Shown piece after piece: positions 1 through 8,577 of a stretch of 18,744 bases of DNA. Each line of letters opens with the position of its first letter. Positions within the stretch are counted from its first letter, which is position 1. The notes beneath the pieces were generated by a model. That model saw only the letters and a program-made list of their open reading frames with translations. It was not told the origin of the DNA and made no database searches. The stretch is from positions 1 through 18,744 of the forward strand of contig DATDCY010000124.1 in assembly GCA_036524115.1 (NCBI GenBank), read 5' to 3'. This DNA comes from a bacterium (GTDB lineage: Bacteria; JAUVQV01; DATDCY01). The translations under genes and the position numbers were made by a program.

Positions 1-79
1 CGGCCGTGGCGGCGCCCGCGCAGAGAGCGAGGGCGGTCGACAACCCTGCGACCACGGCGGCGCGTCGGCAAACGATCAT
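1..79 (-). CDS. Exported protein of unknown function, N-terminal signal peptide only (truncated by window edge)
   Basis: Reading the minus strand from an ATG at 79-77 gives 26 codons that stay open to the window edge. The peptide is a classic Sec signal: a short basic n-region (MIVCRR), a hydrophobic h-region (AAVVAGLSTALAL) and a small-residue c-region (CAGAATA) with a likely signal peptidase I site at or just after residue 26. A cysteine at residue 20 is followed by alanine and glycine, but the preceding residues (ALAL) do not make a convincing lipobox. The upstream GGGGTG is a weak ribosome site at suitable distance, and a well-spaced promoter lies just upstream. The mature protein is outside the window, so nothing can be said of function beyond export to the periplasm or beyond. 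The gene is divergent from the kinase gene on its right. Confidence 0.6.
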   Translation of the reverse strand, partial: MIVCRRAAVVAGLSTALALCAGAATA

Positions 80-108
80 CGTGCACCCCGGCTGTATTTC
101 CGGGAGGG

Positions 109-137
109 ATTCTCGGCGTCCCGGCGCCACCTGTCAA
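109..137 (-). promoter_or_regulatory. Sigma70-type promoter for the exported-protein gene
   Basis: On the minus strand TTGACA (137-132) is a perfect -35 box. A 17-bp spacer separates it from GAGAAT (114-109), a 4/6 match to the -10 consensus. Transcription would start near 102, leaving about 23 nt of leader before the ATG at 79. The rest of the divergent spacer, up to 310, holds no gene I can support. A TACAAT at 164-169 on the plus strand resembles a -10 box for the kinase gene but has no good -35 partner. Confidence 0.55.
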
Positions 138-310
138 CAAGCTTGGCCGGCGGCTGAAGCGGGTACAATAGGCCATGCCGTCGGACACCCCGATCCTCAA
201 CGGCACCACGGTCTTCGAACGGCCAGTTCGGCCGGGACCCGGGGGGCGCCGATTGACGACGGCCGGCGCCACGGATGGCGGGACGGAAACGAGAGACGAA
301 ACGGAGCGAC

Positions 311-2620
311 ATGGAGCGGCGCGAAGAACCCGCGGCGGGGGAGGGAGGGTCCGGCGGGGACACCCGCTGGGATGACCCGGAAAGGCTCAAGACGATCCTG
401 GACGCCGTCGGCGCCTGCATCTTCGTCAAGGACGCCGGGCGCCGGTATGTCTACGCCAATCGCGCCGCGCGCGAGCTGTTCGGCGCGCGGGCGCAGGGCA
501 TCACCGGCGCGTTCGACGACGAGATCTTCCCGCCGCCGGCGGCCGCCGCAATCCGGGACGGCGACCTCGCCGTCCTCGGACGCGGGGAGACGGTGTCCGG
601 GGAGGAGACGCTCGCGGTGGGCGCCGGCGAACAGCCGCGTACGTGGTGGACGGTCAAATTCCCCCTGCGCGAGCCCGACGGGCAGATCAGCGGCCTGTGC
701 GGTGTCTCGACGGAGATCACGCAGCTGCGCCGCGTCGAGCGGTCGCTGCAGCTCAGCGAGGAGCGATTCCGCAAGGTCTTCGAGACCAGCCCGGAGTCGA
801 TCGGCATCAACCGCCTTGGCGACGGGCTGTACGTCGCGGTGAACCCCGGCTTCACCCGGACCACCGGCTTCGCGGAGGCCGAGGTGCTCGGCACAACCCC
901 GCTCGACCTGGGACTCTGGGTGGACCCCGGCGACCGCGAGCGCCTGCTGGCGGCGCTGCGGGCCAGCGGCGAGGTGCGGGACCTCGAGGCGCGCTTCCGC
1001 ATGAAGGATCGCAGCGTGCGCGAGGGCCTGATGTCGGCCTCGCTCATCACGATCGACGGCGTCCCGCACGTGGTGAGCGTGACCCGCGACGTCACCGACC
1101 GCAAGCTCGCCGAGGCGCACCTGCGCGAGAGCGAGCTGCGCTACCGCGAGCTGGCGGAGTCCCTGCCGCTGACCGTCTTCGAATTCGACCGGCAGGGACG
1201 CTTCACGTACGTCAACCGCGCGGGCCTCGAAATCTTCGGCTACACCCGCGAGGACATCGAGCGCGGGCTGAACGTGCTCGAGGGGATCGTCGCCGAGGAT
1301 CGGGAGCGCGCCGGCGCGGCCGTGGCCCGCCGGCTGGCCGGGAACCCGGACAGCCTCCAGGAGTACGGGGCGCTGCGCAAGGACGGGACCAGCTTCCCGA
1401 TGACGATCGACTCCGCCGTCGTCTACCGGGACGGGCAGCCGGCGGGACTGCGCGGCGTGCTCAGCGACCTGACCTTGCGCAAGCAGGTGCAGGAGCACGC
1501 CCTGACGGCGGCCAAGCTGGCGTCGGTCGGGACGCTCGCCGGCGGGATTGCGCATGACTTCAACAATCTCCTGCAGGGCGTGAGCGGGTCGATCTCGCTC
1601 GCCCTCCACGCGCTGGATCGCCCCGAGGAGGCGCGGGCGCTGCTCGAACAGGCCGAGACCGCGCTGCACCGCTCCGTGAGCCTGACGAATCAGCTCCTGG
1701 CCTTCGCCAAGGGCGGCCAGCCGGTGAAGAAGGTGGTGGCGCCGGGGCCCCTGGTCGAGGCCGCGGCGAGGTTCGCGCTGAGCGGCTCGAGCATCGCCTG
1801 CGAGTTCTTCGTCGGGCCCGAGGTGCGCGCCGTGGAGGTTGACGAGGGGCAGATCGCACAGGCCGTTCACAACCTGGTCCTCAACGCCCTCCAGGCCATG
1901 CCCGAGGGAGGGCGCATCACGATCGCCGTGCGCAACGCGCCCGCGGCGGAGCTCCTCGCCGCCGGCATCCCGGGCGCGGCCGACTTCGTGGAGATTTCGG
2001 TCCGCGACGAGGGCCGCGGGATACCGCCGGAGCACCTCGGGAGGATCTTCGACCCCTACTTCAGCACGAAGGAGGCCGGCAGCGGCCTCGGTCTGGCGTC
2101 CACCCACGCGATCGTGGTGGGCCACGGCGGCGAGATCCGCGTTTCGTCGAAGGTCGGACGAGGCTCGGTCTTCTCCGTCTACCTGCCTGCCTCGGCGAGT
2201 GTGCCCGAGGCGCGCGTGCCCGAGCCGCGCGCCGCCGCGGGCGCCGGCAGGCGGGTCCTGCTCATGGACGACGATCCGCTGCTCCAGCGGGTCGCCGCCT
2301 CGATGCTCCGGCGCCTGGGACACGAGGTCGAGATCGCCCCGGACGGCGGCGAGGCCGTCGCGCTCTTCCAGCAGGCGCGCGCCGCTGGAGCGCCGTTCGA
2401 TCTGGTGATCCTGGACCTGACGGTCCGCGGCGGCATGGGCGGGAAGGAGGCGTTGCGCCGGCTGCAGGAGATCGAGCCCTCCGTGCGGGCGATCGTGTCC
2501 AGCGGCTACTCGGAGGACGCGGCGATCGCCTCGTATCAGGAGCACGGGTTCCGGGCAGCGCTGCGCAAGCCATACCGGGTCGCGGACCTCGAGGGTGCGC
2601 TCGAGCGGGCGCTCGGCTGA
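311..2620 (+). CDS. Triple-PAS hybrid histidine kinase with C-terminal receiver (cytoplasmic)
   Basis: A 769-residue sensor kinase that should autophosphorylate on histidine and pass the phosphate to its own receiver. Domain order: PAS1 about 20-145, PAS2 about 147-275, PAS3 about 283-405, HisKA with the phosphoacceptor in GGIAHDFNN (H415), HATPase about 520-640 (N box NLVLNALQAM, G boxes DEGRGIPPEHLGRIFDPYFS and GSGLGLAS), and receiver about 650-769 with acidic pocket MDDD, phospho-aspartate D702 and conserved lysine K753. There is no transmembrane segment or signal peptide, so the signal is probably intracellular and sensed by the PAS domains; no ligand can be read from sequence. The ATG at 311 is chosen because GGAG lies about six bases upstream. 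An in-frame ATG at 275 lacks such a site. No cognate DNA-binding regulator is adjacent; the next genes are a toxin-antitoxin pair. Confidence 0.9.
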   Translation: MERREEPAAGEGGSGGDTRWDDPERLKTILDAVGACIFVKDAGRRYVYANRAARELFGARAQGITGAFDDEIFPPPAAAAIRDGDLAVLGRGETVSGEETLAVGAGEQPRTWWTVKFPLREPDGQISGLCGVSTEITQLRRVERSLQLSEERFRKVFETSPESIGINRLGDGLYVAVNPGFTRTTGFAEAEVLGTTPLDLGLWVDPGDRERLLAALRASGEVRDLEARFRMKDRSVREGLMSASLITIDGVPHVVSVTRDVTDRKLAEAHLRESELRYRELAESLPLTVFEFDRQGRFTYVNRAGLEIFGYTREDIERGLNVLEGIVAEDRERAGAAVARRLAGNPDSLQEYGALRKDGTSFPMTIDSAVVYRDGQPAGLRGVLSDLTLRKQVQEHALTAAKLASVGTLAGGIAHDFNNLLQGVSGSISLALHALDRPEEARALLEQAETALHRSVSLTNQLLAFAKGGQPVKKVVAPGPLVEAAARFALSGSSIACEFFVGPEVRAVEVDEGQIAQAVHNLVLNALQAMPEGGRITIAVRNAPAAELLAAGIPGAADFVEISVRDEGRGIPPEHLGRIFDPYFSTKEAGSGLGLASTHAIVVGHGGEIRVSSKVGRGSVFSVYLPASASVPEARVPEPRAAAGAGRRVLLMDDDPLLQRVAASMLRRLGHEVEIAPDGGEAVALFQQARAAGAPFDLVILDLTVRGGMGGKEALRRLQEIEPSVRAIVSSGYSEDAAIASYQEHGFRAALRKPYRVADLEGALERALG

Positions 2621-2714
2621 GGGTGATCGGGGTCCGCGCCCAAGGCCGGAAGGTCGCCGTCCGCGTGATCAGTCAGTTCGGCGACGAGTGCAGGAAGGCC
2701 CTGGATCTCTCGCC

Positions 2715-2743
2715 TTGACATCTTGATGTGCGAGCGCTACATT
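2715..2743 (+). promoter_or_regulatory. Strong promoter of the vapBC pair, apparently leaderless
   Basis: TTGACA (2715-2720) is a perfect -35 box, followed after exactly 17 bp by TACATT (2738-2743), a 4/6 -10 box. Only seven bases separate the -10 box from the antitoxin ATG at 2751, and no Shine-Dalgarno sequence precedes that ATG. The transcript therefore probably begins at or next to the start codon. Confidence 0.75.
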
Positions 2744-2750
2744 TTGATGT
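2718..2750 (+). promoter_or_regulatory. Twin operator boxes over the vapBC promoter
   Basis: ACATCTTGATGT (2718-2729) and ACATTTTGATGT (2739-2750) differ at one base and lie exactly 21 bp apart, two DNA turns. The first is a perfect dyad (ACATC-TT-GATGT); the second is a dyad with one mismatch. They overlap the -35 and -10 boxes respectively, and the second abuts the start codon. Ribbon-helix-helix antitoxins usually repress their own promoter through such tandem palindromes, so autoregulation by the VapB-VapC complex is the natural reading. Confidence 0.7.
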
Positions 2751-2990
2751 ATGAAGCGCACAACCCTGGCTCTGGACGATGATCTATTGCAGAAGCTGCG
2801 CCTGCGCGCCGCCCGGGAGGGGCGCTCGATGCAGGCGGTCGCCAACGACCTGATCCGCCATTCCATTGAGATCGGGAACCGTCCCCGCGATCCGTACCGT
2901 CTCGATCTCAAGGGGTGGGAGGCGCAGACGCGTCCTGGCGTCGATCTCCTGGACCGGGACGCCCTCTTTGACCTCATGGACGGGCGCTGA
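2751..2990 (+). CDS. vapB: Ribbon-helix-helix antitoxin of a VapBC-type pair
   Basis: A 79-residue protein. Residues 1-40 fit a ribbon-helix-helix DNA-binding fold (CopG/FitA type): a beta strand MKRTTLALDD, helix LLQKLRLRAAREG, then SMQAVANDLIRHSI as the second helix. Residues 41-79 (RPRDPYRLDLKGWE... DRDALFDLMDGR) would be the tail that wraps the toxin and blocks its active site. As in this family, the protein should neutralise the PIN toxin encoded five bases downstream and repress the promoter through the twin boxes that end immediately before its ATG. There is no Shine-Dalgarno site, consistent with a leaderless message. The gene symbol names the class, not a particular orthologue. Confidence 0.85.
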   Translation: MKRTTLALDDDLLQKLRLRAAREGRSMQAVANDLIRHSIEIGNRPRDPYRLDLKGWEAQTRPGVDLLDRDALFDLMDGR

Positions 2991-2995
2991 AACGC

Positions 2996-3424
2996 GTGGT
3001 CGCGGTCGACACCAACGTCCTGGTCTTCGCGGAGATAGCGGGCAGCCCGAAGCATGCCCGGGCGCGTGAAGTCCTGACCTCGCTGGCGGAGGGTGTGACA
3101 CCCTGGGCCCTCCCCTGGCCCTGCGTCTACGAGTTCCTGCGCGTCGTCACCCACCCGCGGGTGTTCTCGCCGCCGGTGCCGCTCGCGCGCGCCCTCGAAG
3201 ATGTCGGGCACATCCTGGCATCGCCCTCGCTCGTGCTGCTGCGGGAGACAGAACGCCACCCCGAGATCATGCGGCAGGTGATCGCAGAGTCCGGCGCCGC
3301 GGGCAACCTGCTCCACGACGCGCACATCGCCGCGCTCTGCCGGGAGCACGGCGTCGGTGAGATCATCACCGGGGACCGTGACTTCAGCCGTTTCAGCGGG
3401 CTGAGCGTCACCGACCCCTTCTAG
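2996..3424 (+). CDS. vapC: PIN-domain ribonuclease toxin, VapC family
   Basis: A 142-residue PIN-domain protein, predicted to be a metal-dependent endoribonuclease whose activity is held in check by the upstream antitoxin. The acidic residues of the PIN active site are visible: D5 (VAVDTNVLV), E46 (VYEFLRV), D108 (LLHDAHIAAL) and D127/D129 (TGDRDF). Length is typical of VapC toxins. The GTG at 2996 is taken as start because it places VAVDTN at the extreme N-terminus, as is usual. It follows the antitoxin stop by five bases with no strong ribosome site, so translation is probably coupled. All catalytic residues are present, so the toxin looks intact. The RNA target cannot be inferred. livG begins only 18 bases after the stop, so it may receive read-through transcription from this promoter. 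Confidence 0.88.
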   Translation: MVAVDTNVLVFAEIAGSPKHARAREVLTSLAEGVTPWALPWPCVYEFLRVVTHPRVFSPPVPLARALEDVGHILASPSLVLLRETERHPEIMRQVIAESGAAGNLLHDAHIAALCREHGVGEIITGDRDFSRFSGLSVTDPF

Positions 3425-3442
3425 GCCGGAACGACCCGCCGC

Positions 3443-4279
3443 ATGGCGATGGCCGAAGACGCTGCTGCGGCCCGGGCGCTGCTCGACATCCGCAACCTCA
3501 CGCACCGCTTCGGCGGGCTGATCGCCGTCAACGAGTTCTCGCTCGCGGTCGCGCCCGGCGAGCTGGTCGGCGTGATCGGGCCGAACGGCGCGGGCAAGAC
3601 CACGGTCTTCAACCTGATCTCCGGCGTCTACCGCGCCAGCTCGGGAAGCATCCGCTTCGACGGGCAGGAGCTGGTCGGCCGGGCGACCCACGAGATCTCG
3701 CGCCTCGGCATCGCGCGCACCTTCCAGAACATCCGGCTCTTCCGCGACGCGACGGTGCTCGACAACGTGCGGACCGCGCTCGACGCCACGGCGCGCTACG
3801 GCACCGCGGGGGCGCTGCTGCACGGCGGCGGGATGCGCCGGGAGGAGGAGCGCATCATCGCCGAGGCGCGCGAGCTGCTGGCGCTGCTCAAGCTCGAGCG
3901 CCTCGCCGGGGAGACCGCGGCGAGCCTGCCGTACGGTCTTCAGCGGCGGCTGGAGATCGCGCGGGCGCTGGCGCTGCGGCCGCGGCTGCTGCTGCTCGAT
4001 GAGCCTGCGGCGGGGATGAACCCGAGCGAGATCGGCGGGCTGATGGAGCTGATCGCCTGGGTGCGCGAGCGCTTCTCGCTGACGATCCTGCTCATCGAGC
4101 ACCAGATGCGGCTCGTGATGGGCATCTGCGAGCGCCTGACGGTGCTGGATTTCGGCGCCACGATCGCCGCCGGGACGCCCGCCCAGGTGCGCGCCCACCC
4201 GCGGGTGCTCGAGGCGTACCTCGGTGAGGAGGGCGCTTCCGGCGCGAGCGGCGTTGGCACCGGGGGAGGGCCGCCGTGA
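3443..4279 (+). CDS. livG: Branched-chain amino acid ABC transporter ATP-binding protein LivG
   Basis: A 278-residue ABC ATPase of the LivG type, which would drive import of branched-chain or related amino acids together with LivF and two LivH/LivM permeases. Visible motifs: Walker A GPNGAGKTT (46-54), Q-loop glutamine Q95 in the LivG hallmark ARTFQNIRLF, a non-canonical signature PYGLQRRLEIARAL (LivG proteins normally have SYGxQR rather than LSGGQ), Walker B LLLLDEP (E187) and switch histidine H220 in LLIEHQM. A glycine/alanine-rich tail (262-278) extends past the usual end. An ATG at 3449 is an equally possible start; GGAA at 3428 is the only, rather distant, ribosome-site candidate. No permease or binding-protein gene is adjacent: vapC lies upstream instead. 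Confidence 0.93.
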   Translation: MAMAEDAAAARALLDIRNLTHRFGGLIAVNEFSLAVAPGELVGVIGPNGAGKTTVFNLISGVYRASSGSIRFDGQELVGRATHEISRLGIARTFQNIRLFRDATVLDNVRTALDATARYGTAGALLHGGGMRREEERIIAEARELLALLKLERLAGETAASLPYGLQRRLEIARALALRPRLLLLDEPAAGMNPSEIGGLMELIAWVRERFSLTILLIEHQMRLVMGICERLTVLDFGATIAAGTPAQVRAHPRVLEAYLGEEGASGASGVGTGGGPP

Positions 4280-5010
4280 GCGCCGCTGACGTCCTGCTGT
4301 CGGTGCGCGGCCTGTCCGTCGCCTACGGCGGGATCAGCGCGGTGCGCGAGGTCTCGTTCGACGTGCGGCGCGGCGAGATCGTCACGCTCATCGGCGGCAA
4401 CGGCGCCGGCAAGAGCTCGATCCTGCGGGCGATCTCGGGCGTGGTGCCGCGCGCCGGCGCGGTCGTCTACGACGGGACGGACCTCGCGCGCGTGCCGGCG
4501 CACCGCATCGTGGCGCTCGGGATCGCGCAGGTGCCGGAGGGGCGGGGGATCTTCGGCAACCTCTCCGTCGCGGAGAACCTGCGCCTCGCCACCTGGCAGC
4601 GGCGGTTCGGGAAGCAGCGCGACGGGCGGGGCATCGCCGCGGACCTCGAGCGCGTCTTCGCGATCTTCCCGCGCCTGCGCGAGCGCCTGCGCCAGATGGG
4701 CGGCACGCTCTCCGGCGGCGAGCAGCAGATGCTCGCGGTGGGGCGCGCGCTGATGTCGCGGCCCCGCCTGCTGCTGCTGGATGAGCCCTCGATGGGCCTC
4801 TCGCCGGTGCTCGTGCGCGAGATCTTCCGGGTGCTCGGCGAGATCAATGCGGCGGGCACGACGGTCCTGCTCGTCGAGCAGAACGCGAACCTCGCGCTGC
4901 ACGCGGCGCACCGCGCGCACGTGCTCGAGACCGGCGCGATCGTCCGCAGCGGCACCGGCGTCGAGCTGTTGCACGACCCGGCGGTGCGGGCGGCATATCT
5001 GGGCGGATGA
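4276..5010 (+). CDS. livF: Branched-chain amino acid ABC transporter ATP-binding protein LivF
   Basis: The second ATPase of the Liv-type importer, 244 residues. It has Walker A GGNGAGKSS (40-48), Q85 in AQVPEGRGIFGNLSVAENL (the typical LivF stretch), a full LSGGEQQ signature (145-151), Walker B LLLLDEPSMGL (E170), and Q202 in LLVEQNANLAL where most ABC ATPases have the switch histidine. That replacement is normal for LivF. The GTG start overlaps the livG stop as GTGA, with a GGGGGAGGG purine run just upstream inside livG, so the two are translationally coupled. The stop overlaps the next gene as ATGA. Which amino acid is carried cannot be decided without the binding protein. Confidence 0.93.
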   Translation: MSAADVLLSVRGLSVAYGGISAVREVSFDVRRGEIVTLIGGNGAGKSSILRAISGVVPRAGAVVYDGTDLARVPAHRIVALGIAQVPEGRGIFGNLSVAENLRLATWQRRFGKQRDGRGIAADLERVFAIFPRLRERLRQMGGTLSGGEQQMLAVGRALMSRPRLLLLDEPSMGLSPVLVREIFRVLGEINAAGTTVLLVEQNANLALHAAHRAHVLETGAIVRSGTGVELLHDPAVRAAYLGG

Positions 5011-6851
5011 CGGGGGGAGACAACCGGCGCACGGCGGCCCGATTGCTCCGCCTGGCGGCCGGGCCCGCCCTGATCGCGCTGCTCGTGCTGGCCGCGTTCC
5101 TCCCGGTCCTGGGCAACGGCTTCGTCTCCTACGACGACGAGGCGGGGATCGTCCGGCACCCGATCGTTTCCCGCGGTCTCTCGCCGCACGCCGTGGCCTG
5201 GGCCGCGCGTGCCACGGAGCAGGGGAACTGGATGCCGCTGACCCGCCTCTCGCACCTGGCGGACGTTTCGCTCTTCGGCATGCACCCGGGCGCGCACCAT
5301 GGCGTGAGCCTGTTGATCCACGTGGCCACGGCCATCCTGCTCTGGGCCTTCCTGCGCCGGGCGACCGGCGCGCCCGGGGCGTCCCTGGCGGTCGCCCTGC
5401 TCTTCGCGCTCCACCCGCTGCGGGTCGAGTCGGTGGCCTGGGCGTCCGAGCGCAAGGACGTCCTCGCCGGCCTGTGCTGGATGCTGACGCTGCTGGCATG
5501 GACGGGTTACCTGCGCCGGCCGTCGGGCGCGCGCTACCTCGCGGTCGTCGCGGCCCACGCGCTGGGATTGATGTCCAAGGCGTCCGTGGTCACGCTGCCG
5601 GTCGTGCTCTTCCTGCTGGACTTCTGGCCGTTCGGCCGGCTGCGACCCCGGGTGCCGACGCCGGGCGCGCGGCCGCTCTCGTCCGCGGGCGCCATCTGGG
5701 GGACGGCGCGGCCGTGCGTGCTGGAAAAAGCGCCGCTGCTGGCCATGTCGGCCGCCGCCGCCATCGTCACCTACGTCGCGCAGCGCATGGGGGGGGCGGT
5801 GGACGTGGAAGGGATCGCCACGCCTGCCATCCGCGCCGCGTCCGCCGTATCCGCTGTCTGGGGCTATCTGGAGCGGCTGCTCTGGCCCGGGGATCTCTCG
5901 GTGCTCACCATGCACGTGGCTGGACACCGACCGCTGGCCGGCGCGATCTGGAGAGGCGCGGTGTTTGCCGCGGCCACCGCGGGAGCCGCGATGGCCTGGC
6001 GGAGATGGCCGTACCTGACCGTCGGCTGGCTCTGGTACCCGGTGGCGCTGCTCCCGATGAGCGGTCTGATCCAGGTCGGCGTGCAGGGCATGGCCGACCG
6101 CTACACCTACCTCCCGCTCATCGGGCCGGCGCTGGCGCTGGTCTGGAGCCTGCGACCGGCGGCCGCACGCCGTCCCGCGGCCGCCATCGCGGCCGCGGCC
6201 GCCGTGTCGCTGCTGCTGGCTGCCGCGACCTGGCGGCAGTGTCTCTATTGGCGGGACTCGGTGGCGCTGTTCGGGCGGGCAGTGGCGCTGAGCCCGGGCA
6301 ACCTGCTGGCCCGGGCCAACCTGGGCCACGCGCTCACCGCGGCCGGCCGCCTCGCGGAGGCCGATGACCAGTACCGCGCCGTGCTGGAGACCTTTCCCGG
6401 CTACCCGCGGCTGCGCTACCTGCTGGCCGAGAACGCGCTGCGCCTCGGCGACCCGCGGACGGCGCTCGGCTGGCTCGACGAGGAGGCGCGCCTTCGTCCC
6501 GAGGACCCCGCAGCGCTGGGGGCGATCGCGGATCTGCTGGTGGAGCAGGGCAGGGAGGACGAGGCCGCGGCCATCCTGCGGGAACTGGTCTCGCGCTTCC
6601 CGGGCAGCGCCCCGGGCTGGAGCAACCTGGGAGCGCTGCTCGGCCGCGCGGGCCGGTTGGAGGAAGCCGCGGCCGCCTTCACGGAAGCCGCGCGGCTCGA
6701 TCCGGGGCTCGCCGAGGCCCGCGAGGGTCTCCGCGAGGTCCAGCGGCTGCGCGCCGGCCCCGCGGGTGACGCCGGCAGTTTCTTGACTTCTCCCGGGAAG
6801 CAGGCACAATCCCCCCCTTCCCGGGGACGGGCAACGAAACAGACGAGGTGA
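5007..6851 (+). CDS. TMTC-like (GT-C type) multi-pass membrane glycosyltransferase with C-terminal TPRs
   Basis: A 614-residue protein with a hydrophobic N-terminal two-thirds and a soluble tail. The first helix (about 12-36) leads into a loop with SYDDEAGI (D43/D44), the position of the catalytic acidic residues in GT-C enzymes. The block FALHPLRVESVAWASERKD (about 133-151) is highly characteristic of the bacterial TMTC/DUF1736 family. About ten membrane helices follow, to near residue 410, then three to four TPR units (about 425-580: PGNLLARANLGHALTAAGR, PGSAPGWSNLGALLGRAGR). Such proteins are thought to transfer sugars from lipid carriers to proteins outside the membrane; the substrate here is unknown. 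The ATG overlaps the livF stop (ATGA), giving a coupled operon. The last 25 or so residues are low-complexity and overlap the promoter of the next gene, so they may have no function. Confidence 0.8.
   Translation: MTGGDNRRTAARLLRLAAGPALIALLVLAAFLPVLGNGFVSYDDEAGIVRHPIVSRGLSPHAVAWAARATEQGNWMPLTRLSHLADVSLFGMHPGAHHGVSLLIHVATAILLWAFLRRATGAPGASLAVALLFALHPLRVESVAWASERKDVLAGLCWMLTLLAWTGYLRRPSGARYLAVVAAHALGLMSKASVVTLPVVLFLLDFWPFGRLRPRVPTPGARPLSSAGAIWGTARPCVLEKAPLLAMSAAAAIVTYVAQRMGGAVDVEGIATPAIRAASAVSAVWGYLERLLWPGDLSVLTMHVAGHRPLAGAIWRGAVFAAATAGAAMAWRRWPYLTVGWLWYPVALLPMSGLIQVGVQGMADRYTYLPLIGPALALVWSLRPAAARRPAAAIAAAAAVSLLLAAATWRQCLYWRDSVALFGRAVALSPGNLLARANLGHALTAAGRLAEADDQYRAVLETFPGYPRLRYLLAENALRLGDPRTALGWLDEEARLRPEDPAALGAIADLLVEQGREDEAAAILRELVSRFPGSAPGWSNLGALLGRAGRLEEAAAAFTEAARLDPGLAEAREGLREVQRLRAGPAGDAGSFLTSPGKQAQSPPSRGRATKQTR
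6783..6810 (+). promoter_or_regulatory. Promoter of ettA inside the 3' end of the upstream gene
   Basis: TTGACT (6783-6788, 5/6 to the -35 consensus) and CACAAT (6805-6810, 4/6 to the -10 consensus) are 16 bp apart. They lie within the final codons of the TMTC-like gene. A start near 6817 would give a leader of about 40 nt that ends in the strong Shine-Dalgarno GAGGTGA (6845-6851), which itself contains the TGA stop of the upstream gene. Confidence 0.55.
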
Positions 6852-6855
6852 CACG

Positions 6856-8538
<1,683 letters not shown>

Positions 8539-8555
8539 CCGCGGCGTGGCCGCGG
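8539..8555 (+). other. GC-only hairpin directly after the ettA stop
   Basis: CCGCGGC (8539-8545), loop GTG, GCCGCGG (8549-8555): a perfect seven-pair, all-GC stem that starts on the base after the ettA TGA. No T-run follows, so it is not a standard intrinsic terminator. It may stabilise the ettA mRNA end or dampen read-through into the PAS-LuxR gene, whose ribosome site lies about ten bases further on. Confidence 0.4.
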
Positions 8556-8577
8556 CGCCGCGTGAGGAGGGAGGACG

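Noticed and set aside
175-375. 66-residue plus-strand frame upstream of the first kinase
   Set aside because: No ribosome site, no homology by eye, and it overlaps the kinase start in another frame. A TACAAT just upstream lacks a -35 partner.
197-2545. Long minus-strand open frame opposite the first kinase gene (782 residues)
   Set aside because: High-GC DNA leaves antisense frames open. The translation is Arg/Ala/His-rich with no domain, and the plus strand encodes clear PAS, HisKA, HATPase and receiver motifs.
2623-2718. 31-codon GTG frame between the kinase and vapB (GVRAQGRKVAVRVISQFG...), GC-rich third positions
   Set aside because: Codon use looks coding-like, but there is no ribosome site of note, no family is recognised and it ends inside the vapBC -35 box. 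It may be a gene remnant; not enough to call.
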